From: SCQX01 sp035720945
GTDB lineage: Bacteria; Pseudomonadota; Gammaproteobacteria; Burkholderiales; Burkholderiaceae_B
Direction: 5' to 3'
Assembly: GCA_035720945.1 (NCBI GenBank)
Contig: DASTNK010000017.1
Coordinates: 1 to 47,426, forward strand
Length of the DNA stretch: 47,426 bases
The notes under the pieces are model-generated. The model did no database searches, was not told the DNA's origin, and was given only the letters and a program-made list of their open reading frames with translations. Numbering within the stretch: position 1 is the first letter of the stretch; every line of letters begins with the position of its first letter. Below are positions 30,531 through 39,942 of this stretch, one piece after another. Made by a program: the position numbers and the translations under genes.

Positions 30531-31406
30531 GTGTTAATCCTGCTTGGCTTCCTGGTTGTCTTGGTCTCTGTTTTCGGCAGCTACACGTTTCTGGGTGGCC
30601 ATCTCGGGGCGCTGTACCAGCCGTTCGAGTTCGTGCTCATCGCCGGGGCGGCGCTCGGCGCCTACCTGGCGTCGAACAGCGGCAAGTCGATTGGGTTGCT
30701 GTTGCGCGCCGTTCCCAACGCGTTTCGGCGCAGCCCCTATGACAAGCCACTCTACATGGAGCTGATGGCGCTGCTGTATGTGCTGCTGAACAAGGCCCGA
30801 CGCGACGGCCTGATGTCGGTTGAGTCCGACATTGAAGATCCATCCGCCAGTCCGGTCTTCGCCGAGTATCCGTTGGTACTGCGCAATGCGCGTCTGATGG
30901 AATTCATCACCGACTATCTGCGCCTCATCATCAGTGGAAACATGAGCGCCTTCGAAATCGAAACGCTCATGGACCAAGAGATCGAAACGTTGCGCAAGGA
31001 ACTACACATTCCAGTGCATGGCCTGCGCGCCGTGGCCGATGCGTTGCCGGCGTTCGGGATCGTGGCGGCTGTGCTGGGTGTGATCAAGGCCTTGGCGGCG
31101 GTCGATCAACCCCCGGCGATTCTCGCCGATCTGATTTCCAAGGCCATGGTGGGTACGTTCCTAGGCATCCTTCTGGCTTACGGCTTCGTGGCACCCATGG
31201 CCTCATCCATCGAGCGCCGCAATGCTGGCGTCGAGAAAGTGCTTGAATGCATCAAGCTCACATTGCTGGCCAACATGAATGGCTATCCGCCGCAGCTGGC
31301 TGTGGAGTTTGGCCGCAAGGCCTTGTATTCCACTGTTCGCCCTTCGTTCGTCGAGCTCGAGGAACACGTTCGTCAGACCCGGTCGCTGGCTGGGAAGAAA
31401 GCATAG
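30531..31406 (+). CDS. motA: Flagellar motor stator protein MotA
   Basis: The 291-residue inner-membrane protein forms the proton channel with MotB and drives the rotor. The chosen GTG at 30531 (LILLGFLVVLVSVFGSY start) reproduces E. coli numbering exactly for the rotor-interacting residues R90 and E98 and for Pro173 in ALPAFGIVAAV. A longer frame opening with TTG at 30462 gives an extra 23 residues unlike the family. Four transmembrane helices are visible. It is 172 bp after flhC, without a recognisable sigma-28 promoter in front, and 12 bp before motB. Confidence 0.95.
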   Translation: MLILLGFLVVLVSVFGSYTFLGGHLGALYQPFEFVLIAGAALGAYLASNSGKSIGLLLRAVPNAFRRSPYDKPLYMELMALLYVLLNKARRDGLMSVESDIEDPSASPVFAEYPLVLRNARLMEFITDYLRLIISGNMSAFEIETLMDQEIETLRKELHIPVHGLRAVADALPAFGIVAAVLGVIKALAAVDQPPAILADLISKAMVGTFLGILLAYGFVAPMASSIERRNAGVEKVLECIKLTLLANMNGYPPQLAVEFGRKALYSTVRPSFVELEEHVRQTRSLAGKKA

Positions 31407-31418
31407 CGGGCTGCGGAT

Positions 31419-32333
31419 ATGAGTTCACGCGGACCGGAGCGCATCGTCATTCGCCGCGGGCACGCGCATCTTGACGAAAGCCACGGCGGCAGCTGGAAGA
31501 TCGCTTACGCCGACTTCGTGACGGCCATGATGTCGTTCTTCCTGGTGATGTGGCTGATCTCTGTCGTGCCGCACAAGGATCTCCACGCCATCGCCGAATA
31601 CTTCCGCATGCCTTTGATGACCGCCGTCACGGGTGGGCCCAAGATCGACTCTTCAAGCTCGGTGATTCCGGCGGGCTCACCCAGTGTCATACCGAACAAG
31701 AATCCGCTGCCTCGTCAGCAACACGATGACGGAACGACCGAAAGCGACAAGCGCGACACGCAGCGGCTGGAGGGCCTAAAAAGCGAGCTCGATCAACTGA
31801 TAAAGTCTGATCCAATCCTCAAGCAGTTCCGCCCCCAGCTATTGCTCGACATGACACCGGACGGGCTGCGCATCCAGATCGTGGACCAGCAGAACCGTCC
31901 CATGTTCGATACCGGCAGCGCGAAGATGCAGCCCTACATGAGTGCCATACTCCGGGAATTGGCGCCGGTCTTCAACAAACTGCCCAACAAGATCAGCATA
32001 GCCGGCCACACCGATGCGGCCCAGTATTCGACGGGTGAGCGGGAATACAGTAATTGGGAGCTCTCCGCGGACCGCGCCAACGCCGCCCGGCGGCAACTGA
32101 TCGCCGGTGGCATGGATGAGGGCAAGGTCAAACGCGTGCTGGGGCTGGGTTCGACGGTCAGCCTGATTAAAGATGATCCCAGCGCGGCCGTTAATAGGCG
32201 CATCAGTCTGGTGGTGTTGAACAAGCGCGCGGAGCGCCGCATCGATGCGCAGAACACCACTGCGGCCGCCGTGCTCAAGCTCCCCGAGCTCGAACACCTC
32301 GCTCAGCCCGCGCTGGCGGCGCCGTCAGACTGA
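31419..32333 (+). CDS. motB: Flagellar motor stator protein MotB
   Basis: The 304-residue protein anchors the stator to peptidoglycan. The N-terminal helix YADFVTAMMSFFLVMWLISV holds the proton-binding Asp32, and a plug/linker region is followed by an OmpA-like peptidoglycan-binding domain from about 170 (SIAGHTDAAQYS, LSADRANAARRQLIAGG, NRRISLVVLNK). The stop is followed by 27 bp and then cheA. The tail (TAAAVLKLPELEHLAQPALAAPSD) is Ala/Leu-rich. Pairing with MotA is assured by order and motif. Confidence 0.96.
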   Translation: MSSRGPERIVIRRGHAHLDESHGGSWKIAYADFVTAMMSFFLVMWLISVVPHKDLHAIAEYFRMPLMTAVTGGPKIDSSSSVIPAGSPSVIPNKNPLPRQQHDDGTTESDKRDTQRLEGLKSELDQLIKSDPILKQFRPQLLLDMTPDGLRIQIVDQQNRPMFDTGSAKMQPYMSAILRELAPVFNKLPNKISIAGHTDAAQYSTGEREYSNWELSADRANAARRQLIAGGMDEGKVKRVLGLGSTVSLIKDDPSAAVNRRISLVVLNKRAERRIDAQNTTAAAVLKLPELEHLAQPALAAPSD

Positions 32334-32360
32334 GGCTTTCAGCAACCGACAGGGGCAAGC

Positions 32361-34436
32361 ATGAGCGCTGGAGTGGATCTCAGCCAGTTTTTCGACACAT
32401 TCTTCGACGAGGCTGACGAGCTGCTCGCCGACATGGAGCGTCTCCTTCTTGGGTTGGACGTTGATCAGCCCGATTCGGACGATCTGAATGGCATATTCCG
32501 GGCCGCTCACTCCATAAAGGGCGGTGCCGGCACGTTCGGTTGCTTTGACGCGTTGACACAGACCACGCATTTGCTGGAAAACATTCTCGATCAGGTGCGC
32601 CGGGGAGACATGGCGCTGCGCAAGGAAATGATCGATCTTTTTTTGGAAACCAAAGACGTGCTCGCGGAACAGGTTGCCGCCTACAGGAGCTCCGGGAATC
32701 CTGACGCACAGGCGTATGAGCGTATCTGCGCGCAGTTGCGCGAGTTGGCGCTGGCGAATCAAACAGATGGTGTGGACGATGGCGTTCCAGCCATGCAGCA
32801 GGCCGGGCCCCTGGCCCCCGCGCCGGCCTCGACCAGTGTCGTGGCGGTTGCTGTTTCGGCCGTTGCAGGTGGAAAGTCCGTGAAACGGGTCGATCTGACG
32901 GGGGTCGCGTCGGCCGATGCGCAATCGCTCATCACCGAGATGGCGCTGCTTGGCGAGGTGGTGCGCCACGAAGACCGTGGCGGTGTTGTCTCCATCTGGC
33001 TCGAAACCCCGGAAAGCGCTGACGACATCACCGCGGTCTGCTGCTTCGTCGTCAACGCCGATCAGGTACGGGTGACGAGCGAGGGGGGTGGGTTCGCGGC
33101 GGAGCCCGTCGTCGGTGCGCAGCACCCACCGGCACCGCCTGTGGCGGGTGCACCCGCACCCGGATCGCCTCTGGCGCCGGAACCCACGTCCGCGGGCCAC
33201 GAAGGCCGTGAGGAAAGGCGTTCCGGTGTCGATCGCCGAAAGACCACGGATTCGGCCGCCCGCAAAGAGTCGGGCACCATCCGGGTGGGTGTGGAGAAAG
33301 TCGATCAGATCATCAATCTGGTGGGTGAATTGGTGATCACCCAGGCGATGCTGGTGCAGGCAGGCTCGGAACTCGATCCTGTCGTCCACGATCGATTGCT
33401 CAATGGCATCGAGCAGCTCGAGCGCAACGCACGGGATCTCCAGGAAGCGGTCATGTCCGTGCGCATGATGCCCATGGATTACGTGTTCAGCCGGTTTCCA
33501 AGAGTCGTGCGGGAAAACGCGTCGAGGTTGGGTAAGCGAATCCGGCTGGTGACCCAGGGCGAGGCGACCGAACTCGACAAGAGTCTCATAGAGCGCATCA
33601 TCGATCCATTGACTCATCTCGTGCGCAACAGCCTGGATCACGGTATCGAAGCGCCCGACGTGCGCCTGGCGCGAGGTAAGAACCCGGAAGGCTGCATCAC
33701 ACTGTCAGCCCAGCACAACGGGGGGCAGATCATCATCGAGGTGTCCGACGACGGCGCCGGGCTCGATCGCCGACGCATCCTGGCCAAGGCGGCGTCGCAG
33801 GGGATGGCGGTCAGCGACACCGCGAGCGACGAAGAAGTGTGGCAACTGATTTTCGCGCCGGGTTTCTCGACCGCCGAAAAAATCACCGATATTTCCGGGC
33901 GTGGCGTTGGCATGGATGTCGTGCGCCGCAATATTCAGGATATGGGTGGCCATATCCAGCTGTCGTCGCGGGAAGGGCGGGGCACCATCATGCGCATCGC
34001 TCTGCCGCTGACCCTGGCCATTCTCGATGGCATGTCCGTGAAGGTTGGCAATGAAACATTCATTCTTCCGCTCAGCCACGTCACGGAATCCATGCAGCCC
34101 ACCACCGAGCAGATTCACCACATCTCGGAGGGCGAGCAACTCATGTATGTGCGGGGTGAATACCTGCCCATCGTCGCGCTGCACGAGGTGTTCTCCGTCG
34201 AGGGCGCCCAGACCAACCCCACTGGTGCGATCGCGGTGATTCTGCAGGCCGAGGACGCGCGCTTCGCCTTGCTGGTCGATCAACTCGTCGGCCAGCATCA
34301 GGTGGTCGTGAAGAATCTCGAATCCAATTACCGAAAAATCCCCGGGGTTTCCGCCGCGACCATTCTAGGAGACGGCAGCGTGGCCCTGATCGTCGATGTG
34401 TTCGCCCTGATGCGCATGACGCGCGAAACAGCGTGA
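32361..34436 (+). CDS. cheA: Chemotaxis histidine kinase CheA
   Basis: The 691-residue kinase shows the five CheA domains. P1 has the phosphorylated His50 in FRAAHSIKGGAGTFG. A P2-like domain lies at about 170-235 after a Pro/Ala-rich linker. P3 has VDQIINLVGELVITQAMLVQ near 313-332. The P4 ATPase has NSLDHGIE (N box), SDDGAGLDRRRI (G1) and GFSTAEKITDISGRGVGMDV (G2). P5 is the CheW-like receptor-coupling end. It transfers phosphate to CheY and CheB. A good AGGGG site precedes the ATG. cheW follows at 26 bp. Confidence 0.97.
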   Translation: MSAGVDLSQFFDTFFDEADELLADMERLLLGLDVDQPDSDDLNGIFRAAHSIKGGAGTFGCFDALTQTTHLLENILDQVRRGDMALRKEMIDLFLETKDVLAEQVAAYRSSGNPDAQAYERICAQLRELALANQTDGVDDGVPAMQQAGPLAPAPASTSVVAVAVSAVAGGKSVKRVDLTGVASADAQSLITEMALLGEVVRHEDRGGVVSIWLETPESADDITAVCCFVVNADQVRVTSEGGGFAAEPVVGAQHPPAPPVAGAPAPGSPLAPEPTSAGHEGREERRSGVDRRKTTDSAARKESGTIRVGVEKVDQIINLVGELVITQAMLVQAGSELDPVVHDRLLNGIEQLERNARDLQEAVMSVRMMPMDYVFSRFPRVVRENASRLGKRIRLVTQGEATELDKSLIERIIDPLTHLVRNSLDHGIEAPDVRLARGKNPEGCITLSAQHNGGQIIIEVSDDGAGLDRRRILAKAASQGMAVSDTASDEEVWQLIFAPGFSTAEKITDISGRGVGMDVVRRNIQDMGGHIQLSSREGRGTIMRIALPLTLAILDGMSVKVGNETFILPLSHVTESMQPTTEQIHHISEGEQLMYVRGEYLPIVALHEVFSVEGAQTNPTGAIAVILQAEDARFALLVDQLVGQHQVVVKNLESNYRKIPGVSAATILGDGSVALIVDVFALMRMTRETA

Positions 34437-34462
34437 ACACGCGCCCAGAACTGGAGAAAATC

Positions 34463-34963
34463 ATGTTGAACAGATTCGAGTCCGATGCCGGGCAGGTCGA
34501 CACCGTTGGAAAGGAATTCCTGGTGTTCACGCTGGCGTCCCAGGAATACGGAATAGACATACTCAAGGTACAGGAGATCCGTGGCTACGACAGCCAGACC
34601 GTGACGCGCATCGCCAACGTGCCGTCGTTCGTCAAAGGGGTCACCAACCTGCGCGGCGTCATCGTCCCGATCGTGGACATGCGCATCAAGTTCGATCTCG
34701 AACGTGTCGAGTACGACCACCAGACGGTCGTCGTCATCCTGAATCTGGGTTCCCGTGTCGTGGGCGTGGTGGTCGACGGTGTGTCCGACGTACTGATGCT
34801 GCAGTCGTCCCAGATCAGCACGCCGCCGCAGTTCGGTACAGCGTTCTCCACAGAATATCTCACTGGCATCGGCACACTGGGCGAGCGCATGCTGATCCTG
34901 GTGGACATAGAACGGCTGATGACCAGCACCGAAATGGCGCTGGTCGAGCAGGCGGTTGCCTGA
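34463..34963 (+). CDS. cheW: Chemotaxis adaptor CheW
   Basis: The 166-residue protein couples the transducer to CheA. It shows FLVFTLASQEYGIDILKVQE near 20-39, VPSFVKGVTNLRGVIVPIVD near 53-72 and the C-terminal ILVDIERLM. I chose the ATG at 34463 because it has a GGAG site seven bases upstream; a GTG at 34433 overlapping the cheA stop (GTGA) would add 10 residues. It sits in the usual order cheA-cheW-mcp. Confidence 0.95.
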   Translation: MLNRFESDAGQVDTVGKEFLVFTLASQEYGIDILKVQEIRGYDSQTVTRIANVPSFVKGVTNLRGVIVPIVDMRIKFDLERVEYDHQTVVVILNLGSRVVGVVVDGVSDVLMLQSSQISTPPQFGTAFSTEYLTGIGTLGERMLILVDIERLMTSTEMALVEQAVA

Positions 34964-35033
34964 CAGCCATGATTCGTGCCCGCCGTGGTAACGCACCACG
35001 CGTCCATTCTTTCGCATCATTTCCGTTTCCGAC

Positions 35034-36770
35034 ATGAGAAAACCCGTTCTATTTTCCAATTTCAAGGTGCGCACCAGTCTGATTCTGATGCTGCTGTTTT
35101 TCCTGTGCATGCTGTTGTCGGGGGCCGCGCTTGGGTTGTGGTCTTTGTATTCCAACAACCAGGCACTCCAGCGCATTGCTGACAACGAGGCCATAGACAG
35201 CACGCTTAGCCAGTCCATCGACCAGTACAAGGATATCCAGGGCGCATTGGGGCGCGCGCTCGCGAGTTATGTGGTCAATCATGACAAGCGACATTCTGGC
35301 GCGGCCGGGCAGGCGGAGGTGGCCGCAACCACCTACACGGGTGCGCTGGACCCCGAATCGCAAAGCCAGGTGAAGAATGCGCGCCAGGCCATGAGTACCT
35401 CCCAGAGTATCTTCGATACTTATCGCAGGCTGACCAAAGGACGCAAGGATGGCGTCTATCGCGATCTGGAACAATCATATGACGCGTTGATGGCTGGCGG
35501 TGTCACGCCCCTGTTCGGATTCCTCGCCAAGGGTGACATCAGCGGCTATCACGACTTCCTGTCCACCACCAGCAGCAGTCTGGAAGACGATTTCTACCAG
35601 ACCCTGGGCGTCGTGCACGCGCATCAACGGCAGCTCATCGCCGACTCCGAGGCGGCGGAACAGATGCATTATCAGCGCGTGGTGATCCTCGTCGCCATTG
35701 CCGTCACGCTGTCGGTGCTGATCGCGTTGCTGGCCTATGCGGTGCTGGGACGTGTGGTGTTGCGGCCTCTGCGTGCCGCGCAGTCGCACTTTGAGCGCAT
35801 CGCCGCGGGCGATCTGACTCAACGCATAGAGGTGCGGTCGCGCAATGAAATCGGGGTGTTGTTCGATGCGCTGCGCCGCATGCAGGAAAGCCTGACCGGC
35901 ACCGTGTCGTCGGTGCGACAAGGGGTGGAGGAAATCACGCTGGGCTCGCAGGAGATTTTCGCGGGCAACACCGACCTGAGCTCCCGCACCGAGCAGCAGG
36001 CGGCGTCCTTGCAGCAGACCGCGGCCAGCATGGAAGAGCTAGCCAGCACCGTCAAGCAGAACACGGACAACGCCATGCAGGCCGACCAACTGGCCAAGAA
36101 GGCCTCCGAAGTCGCGCAGCGTGGCGGCGCCGCAGTCGGCGACGTGGTCGGCTCGATGGCCGCCATTTCCGCGAGTTCCGGAAAGATCTCCGAGATCGTT
36201 GGTGTCATCGATGGTATCGCGTTCCAGACCAATATCCTGGCGCTGAATGCCGCCGTCGAGGCCGCGCGGGCGGGCGAGCAGGGCAAGGGCTTCGCCGTGG
36301 TGGCCGGGGAAGTCCGTTCGCTGGCGCAGCGCAGCGCCCAGGCGGCCAAGGAGGTCAAGACGCTGATAGAGGAATCCCGGTCCCGCGTGCAGGCGGGGTC
36401 CGCGCAGGCCATACAAGCCGGAGACATCATGCGGGAAGTGGTGGGGGCCGTCGAGGGTGTGACCACCATCATGAGCGAGATCTCGTCGGCGTCGCGCGAA
36501 CAGTCCGACGGCATCGGCCAGGTCAATCAGGCTGTCGCGCAGATGGATGAGGTCGTGCAGCAGAACGCGGCGCTGGTTGAGCAGGCCGCGGCAGCTTCCG
36601 GCTCTCTGCAGGATCAGGCTGCCCGCTTGAATGACGCCATGGCAGTGTTCAAGATCAACACAAGCGAAATCATCGATGTTCCCGCAGCCGCGCTGGCCCA
36701 ACCTGACAAACCCGGCGGGCGGATGGCAGCGGCCTATGCGCCTGCCACCTTGGCTGGCCAGATATCATGA
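35034..36770 (+). CDS. Methyl-accepting chemotaxis protein (Tar/Tsr type)
   Basis: The 578-residue transducer has two transmembrane helices (about 15-38 and 215-240) around a periplasmic TarH-like four-helix sensor (about 40-212), a HAMP domain (about 240-292) and the long cytosolic methylation hairpin. The signalling tip GIAFQTNILALNAAVEAARA begins near 394. The C-terminus ends AGQIS and lacks the NWETF pentapeptide that tethers CheR and CheB in enteric high-abundance receptors. The ligand cannot be read, though serine- or aspartate-like sensing is common for this sensor type. Its stop overlaps the start of cheR (ATGA). Confidence 0.96.
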   Translation: MRKPVLFSNFKVRTSLILMLLFFLCMLLSGAALGLWSLYSNNQALQRIADNEAIDSTLSQSIDQYKDIQGALGRALASYVVNHDKRHSGAAGQAEVAATTYTGALDPESQSQVKNARQAMSTSQSIFDTYRRLTKGRKDGVYRDLEQSYDALMAGGVTPLFGFLAKGDISGYHDFLSTTSSSLEDDFYQTLGVVHAHQRQLIADSEAAEQMHYQRVVILVAIAVTLSVLIALLAYAVLGRVVLRPLRAAQSHFERIAAGDLTQRIEVRSRNEIGVLFDALRRMQESLTGTVSSVRQGVEEITLGSQEIFAGNTDLSSRTEQQAASLQQTAASMEELASTVKQNTDNAMQADQLAKKASEVAQRGGAAVGDVVGSMAAISASSGKISEIVGVIDGIAFQTNILALNAAVEAARAGEQGKGFAVVAGEVRSLAQRSAQAAKEVKTLIEESRSRVQAGSAQAIQAGDIMREVVGAVEGVTTIMSEISSASREQSDGIGQVNQAVAQMDEVVQQNAALVEQAAAASGSLQDQAARLNDAMAVFKINTSEIIDVPAAALAQPDKPGGRMAAAYAPATLAGQIS

Positions 36771-37621
36771 GCGCCATGCCCCGTGCCGAATCGTTCTCCT
36801 TGCTGGCGGGTCTGCCCGAGGCCGGCGACGACGATATCACGCTGTCAACCCGGCTGCTCAAGGCGCGCGCGGGGTTGGTTCTCGGGGCGCACAAGCGTGA
36901 CATGATAGGCCGGGTGCTGGGCCTGCGCGCCCGTGACCTCGGCGTTGGGACCGTCACCGATTACCTGACCTCGTTGCAGCGGGGCGGTGAAAGCACCGAA
37001 TGGGAACACTTCGTCAATGCCTTCACCATCAACCACACGGCCTTCTTCCGTGAGCAGCATCATTTCGATTCGTTGACGAAATTCGCCCGCGCGTGCAAGA
37101 CGCCGATCTCGGTGTGGTCGTGCGCCGCCTCCACCGGGGAAGAAGCCTATTCCATCGCCATGACGCTGCGCGAGGCGCAGCCCGCTACCGACCTGCGCCA
37201 GGCCGTCTGGGCCACTGATATCGATACGCAGGCCATCGCCCGTGCGCGAGCGGGGGTGTATTCCGGCGATCGGGCCGAGCCCATTCCCGAGGTGTTGCTC
37301 AAGCGCTATTTCCAGCGGGGCCAGGGGGCGCGCACCGGACAGGTGCGGGTCAAACCGCTGCTGTCGAGCCTGGTGCGGTTCGATACGTTCAATCTGTGCG
37401 CTCCCGCGTGGCCATCGGGGCGCATGTTCGACGCCATATTCTGCCGCAATGTCATGATCTATTTCGACAAGGAAACGCAGGTACGCATTCTCGACCATAT
37501 GGCAACCATGCTGAGGCCTGGCGGGCTGCTGTTCGCCGGGCATTCCGAGAACTTCACCTATCTGACCGATAAATTCCGCCTGCTTGGCCAGACAGTGTAC
37601 GAGCGGGACAAGCTCAAATGA
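36767..37621 (+). CDS. cheR: Chemoreceptor methyltransferase CheR
   Basis: The 284-residue protein methylates glutamates of chemoreceptors with SAM. Visible are the N-terminal helical CheR_N and the signatures NHTAFFREQHHF near 90-101 and VWSCAASTGEEAYSIAM near 112-128, FCRNVMIYFDKETQ and PGGLLFAGHSENF near the C-terminus. It starts inside the stop of the receptor gene (ATGA, translational coupling) and overlaps cheB in the same way. The cheD gene that stands here in some betaproteobacteria is absent. Confidence 0.97.
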   Translation: MSAMPRAESFSLLAGLPEAGDDDITLSTRLLKARAGLVLGAHKRDMIGRVLGLRARDLGVGTVTDYLTSLQRGGESTEWEHFVNAFTINHTAFFREQHHFDSLTKFARACKTPISVWSCAASTGEEAYSIAMTLREAQPATDLRQAVWATDIDTQAIARARAGVYSGDRAEPIPEVLLKRYFQRGQGARTGQVRVKPLLSSLVRFDTFNLCAPAWPSGRMFDAIFCRNVMIYFDKETQVRILDHMATMLRPGGLLFAGHSENFTYLTDKFRLLGQTVYERDKLK

Positions 37622-38712
37622 TCAGTGCTGATCGCCAAGCTCCAGGGCAGACGGCTGTCTCCGGCAAGATCCGGGTCCTGTGCGTGGACGATTCCGCGCT
37701 GGTGCGCGGGCTCATGACGGAAATCCTCAACGGCCAGCCCGATATCGAAGTGGTGGCGGTGGCACCCGATCCTCTGGTGGCGCGCGAACTGATCAAGCGC
37801 CACAACCCCGATGTCCTCACCCTGGATGTCGAGATGCCACGCATGGACGGTCTGGATTTCCTCGAACGCCTGATGCGCTTGCGACCGATGCCGGTGGTCA
37901 TGGTGTCGTCGCTCACGGAACGCAATTCCGATGTGACGCTGCGGGCGCTGGAACTGGGTGCTGTCGATTTCGTCACCAAACCGAAACTTGGATTGCGGGA
38001 TGGGTTGCTGGAATACTCCGATCTGATCGCCGACAAGATCCGCGCGGCGGCCCAATCGCGGCCGCGGCAACGTCAGCCGGTTCAAGCGGTCGCGGTCCGG
38101 CGCCTCGCCCGACCCTTTTCCACCACCGAAAAGCTGATTCTCATCGGCGCCTCCACGGGTGGCACCGAGGCCATACGCCAGGTGCTCGAGCCGTTGCCCG
38201 CCAACAGTCCCGCGATATTGATCACACAACACATGCCGGCCGGCTTCACACGGTCATTCGTGCGACGCCTGGACAGCCTGTGCGCCGTGCAGGTTCATGA
38301 GGCCGAGGCTGGTCAGCGTGTGCTGCCGGGCCATGTCTATCTCGCCCCTGGCGGGGTGGCGCACATGAGGCTCTCGCGGTCGGGCGCCAATTACGTCGTC
38401 GATCTTGACGACACCGAGCCGGTCAATCGGCATCGTCCTTCGGTCGATGTGCTCTTCCATTCCGCGGCGCAGGTGGCGGGGGGCAATGCCGTGGGAGCCA
38501 TTCTGACTGGCATGGGGCGTGACGGCGCCCAGGGGTTGCTCGCGATGCGAAAGGCCGGTGCCATGACTTTCGCCCAGGATGAAGCCAGTTGTGTCGTGTT
38601 CGGCATGCCGCGCGAGGCACTGTTGATCGGTGCCGCCGCCGAGGCGGTGCCGCTGGCGGAGATGGGCGAGCGCCTGTTGGCCAGCGCCGGCGCCTATGGG
38701 CATCGCGTGTGA
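37618..38712 (+). CDS. cheB: Chemotaxis methylesterase/response regulator CheB
   Basis: The 364-residue protein removes methyl groups from receptors, activated by CheA phosphorylation. The N-terminal receiver has Asp70 in LTLDVEMPRMDGLDF and the acidic CVDDSA pair; the linker spans about 145-170. The esterase has the triad Ser179 (LIGASTGGTEA), His205 (ITQHMPAGFT) and Asp302 (LTGMGRDGAQG). It begins within the stop of cheR (ATGA). cheY follows at 53 bp after a small tandem repeat. Confidence 0.97.
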   Translation: MISADRQAPGQTAVSGKIRVLCVDDSALVRGLMTEILNGQPDIEVVAVAPDPLVARELIKRHNPDVLTLDVEMPRMDGLDFLERLMRLRPMPVVMVSSLTERNSDVTLRALELGAVDFVTKPKLGLRDGLLEYSDLIADKIRAAAQSRPRQRQPVQAVAVRRLARPFSTTEKLILIGASTGGTEAIRQVLEPLPANSPAILITQHMPAGFTRSFVRRLDSLCAVQVHEAEAGQRVLPGHVYLAPGGVAHMRLSRSGANYVVDLDDTEPVNRHRPSVDVLFHSAAQVAGGNAVGAILTGMGRDGAQGLLAMRKAGAMTFAQDEASCVVFGMPREALLIGAAAEAVPLAEMGERLLASAGAYGHRV

Positions 38713-38736
38713 ACCTTGGTTGGCCTTGTTTCTATA

Positions 38737-38762
38737 GATGGAGATGATTTGATGGAGATGAT
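38737..38762 (+). repeat. Tandem 12-base repeat in front of cheY
   Basis: GATGGAGATGAT occurs at 38737-38748 and again at 38751-38762, period 14. The second copy contains the GGAG ribosome-binding site for the cheY GTG at 38766. The duplication gives two potential ribosome-binding sites and is too short to code for anything. Confidence 0.6.
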
Positions 38763-38765
38763 CAC

Positions 38766-39155
38766 GTGGCACAAAAGTCCATAAAAATTCTGGTGGTCGA
38801 CGATTTTCCCACTATGCGCAGGATCGTCAAGAACCTGCTCAAGGATCTCGGATACGAGAATGTCGACGAGGCCGAGGATGGCGCCATGGCGCTCGAGAAG
38901 CTGCACACCGGCAATTTCGACTTCGTGGTGTCCGACTGGAACATGCCCAACATGGATGGGTTGAGCATGCTGAAGGCGATTCGCGCCGATGAGCAGTTGG
39001 CGAGGCTTCCCGTCCTGATGGTGACGGCCGAGGCCAAGAAAGAGAACATCATCGCCGCCGCCCAGGCCGGCGCGAGTGGCTATGTGGTCAAGCCCTTCAC
39101 CGCCGCGACCCTCGAGGAGAAGCTCAACAAGATTTTCGAAAAACACCAGATATAG
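38766..39155 (+). CDS. cheY: Chemotaxis response regulator CheY
   Basis: The 129-residue single-domain receiver has the acidic pair VDDF near 11-14, phosphorylated Asp57 (VSDWNMPNMDG), Thr87 (MVTAEA) and Lys109 (VVKPF), matching enteric CheY numbering. Phospho-CheY binds the FliM switch to change rotation. The start is a GTG (MAQKSIKILVVDDF) with a GGAG site nine bases upstream. cheZ follows after 27 bp. Confidence 0.97.
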   Translation: MAQKSIKILVVDDFPTMRRIVKNLLKDLGYENVDEAEDGAMALEKLHTGNFDFVVSDWNMPNMDGLSMLKAIRADEQLARLPVLMVTAEAKKENIIAAAQAGASGYVVKPFTAATLEEKLNKIFEKHQI

Positions 39156-39182
39156 CGCTCTGGAACGTAAAAGGAAACCATC

Positions 39183-39827
39183 ATGCATACGGCAGAGTCG
39201 TGCCAACCGGAGGTTGACGCCGGGCAGCCCGTCGATTTGATCTATCGTATCGCCCAGCTCACGCGCATGCTGCGCGAAAGCATGCGCGAACTCGGGCTTG
39301 ACCAAGCGATCAAGGATGCCGCGCAGGCGATCCCGGATGCCCGGGATCGCCTGCGTTACGTCGCCAGCATGACCGAACAGGCCGCCAACCGTGTGCTGAA
39401 CGCGGCCGAGAAGATTCAACCCATCCAGGATGGGTTGCGTCGTGATGCGCAAGCACTCGACACGCGCTGGCAGGCCTGGTTCGACCACCCCGTTGAACTG
39501 GAACAGGCACGCACCCTGGTGGATGACACCCGGGGACTGCTGCGGAGCATCCCCGATCGGGCCCAGGCGTCGCAGGACTCCCTGATGGAAATCATCTTGG
39601 CACAGGATTTCCAGGATCTGACGGGCCAGGTCATCATGAAGATGCTCAACGTCGTCGGGGCCATAGAAACCGAACTTGTCCAGGTGCTGCTGGACAATGT
39701 GCCTCAGGACAGGCGCAACGACACGGCCTCTCTGCTCAACGGCCCCCAGGTCTCTCCCGGCGGCCGGCCGGACGTTGTCACCAATCAGGATCAGGTCGAC
39801 GACCTGCTTTCCAGCCTGGGATTCTGA
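39183..39827 (+). CDS. cheZ: CheY phosphatase CheZ
   Basis: The 214-residue, mostly helical protein speeds dephosphorylation of CheY. Hallmarks are MEIILAQDFQDLTGQVIMKM near 139-158, which carries the catalytic glutamine (QDFQDLTGQ), and the C-terminal CheY-binding DQVDDLLSSLGF. It has a clear AAGGAAA ribosome-binding site. The 115-bp gap before flhB is the largest internal gap of this part of the cluster and may hold a promoter. Confidence 0.95.
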   Translation: MHTAESCQPEVDAGQPVDLIYRIAQLTRMLRESMRELGLDQAIKDAAQAIPDARDRLRYVASMTEQAANRVLNAAEKIQPIQDGLRRDAQALDTRWQAWFDHPVELEQARTLVDDTRGLLRSIPDRAQASQDSLMEIILAQDFQDLTGQVIMKMLNVVGAIETELVQVLLDNVPQDRRNDTASLLNGPQVSPGGRPDVVTNQDQVDDLLSSLGF

Positions 39828-39942
39828 CGCGCGGCGCGACTGGAAGTGAATTGAGCGGGTTTCCCAGGCTTGCTCCGCGTATCGTTCCTGGCCCGTTCCT
39901 CTAGAATTTTCGGATTGACGAAACTCTGGATGCGACGGCCGG

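Noticed and set aside
32325..33641. A 438-codon antisense frame over cheA
   Set aside because: It is shadow coding of the conserved P1-P3 part of cheA, with His/Arg-rich composition and no motif.
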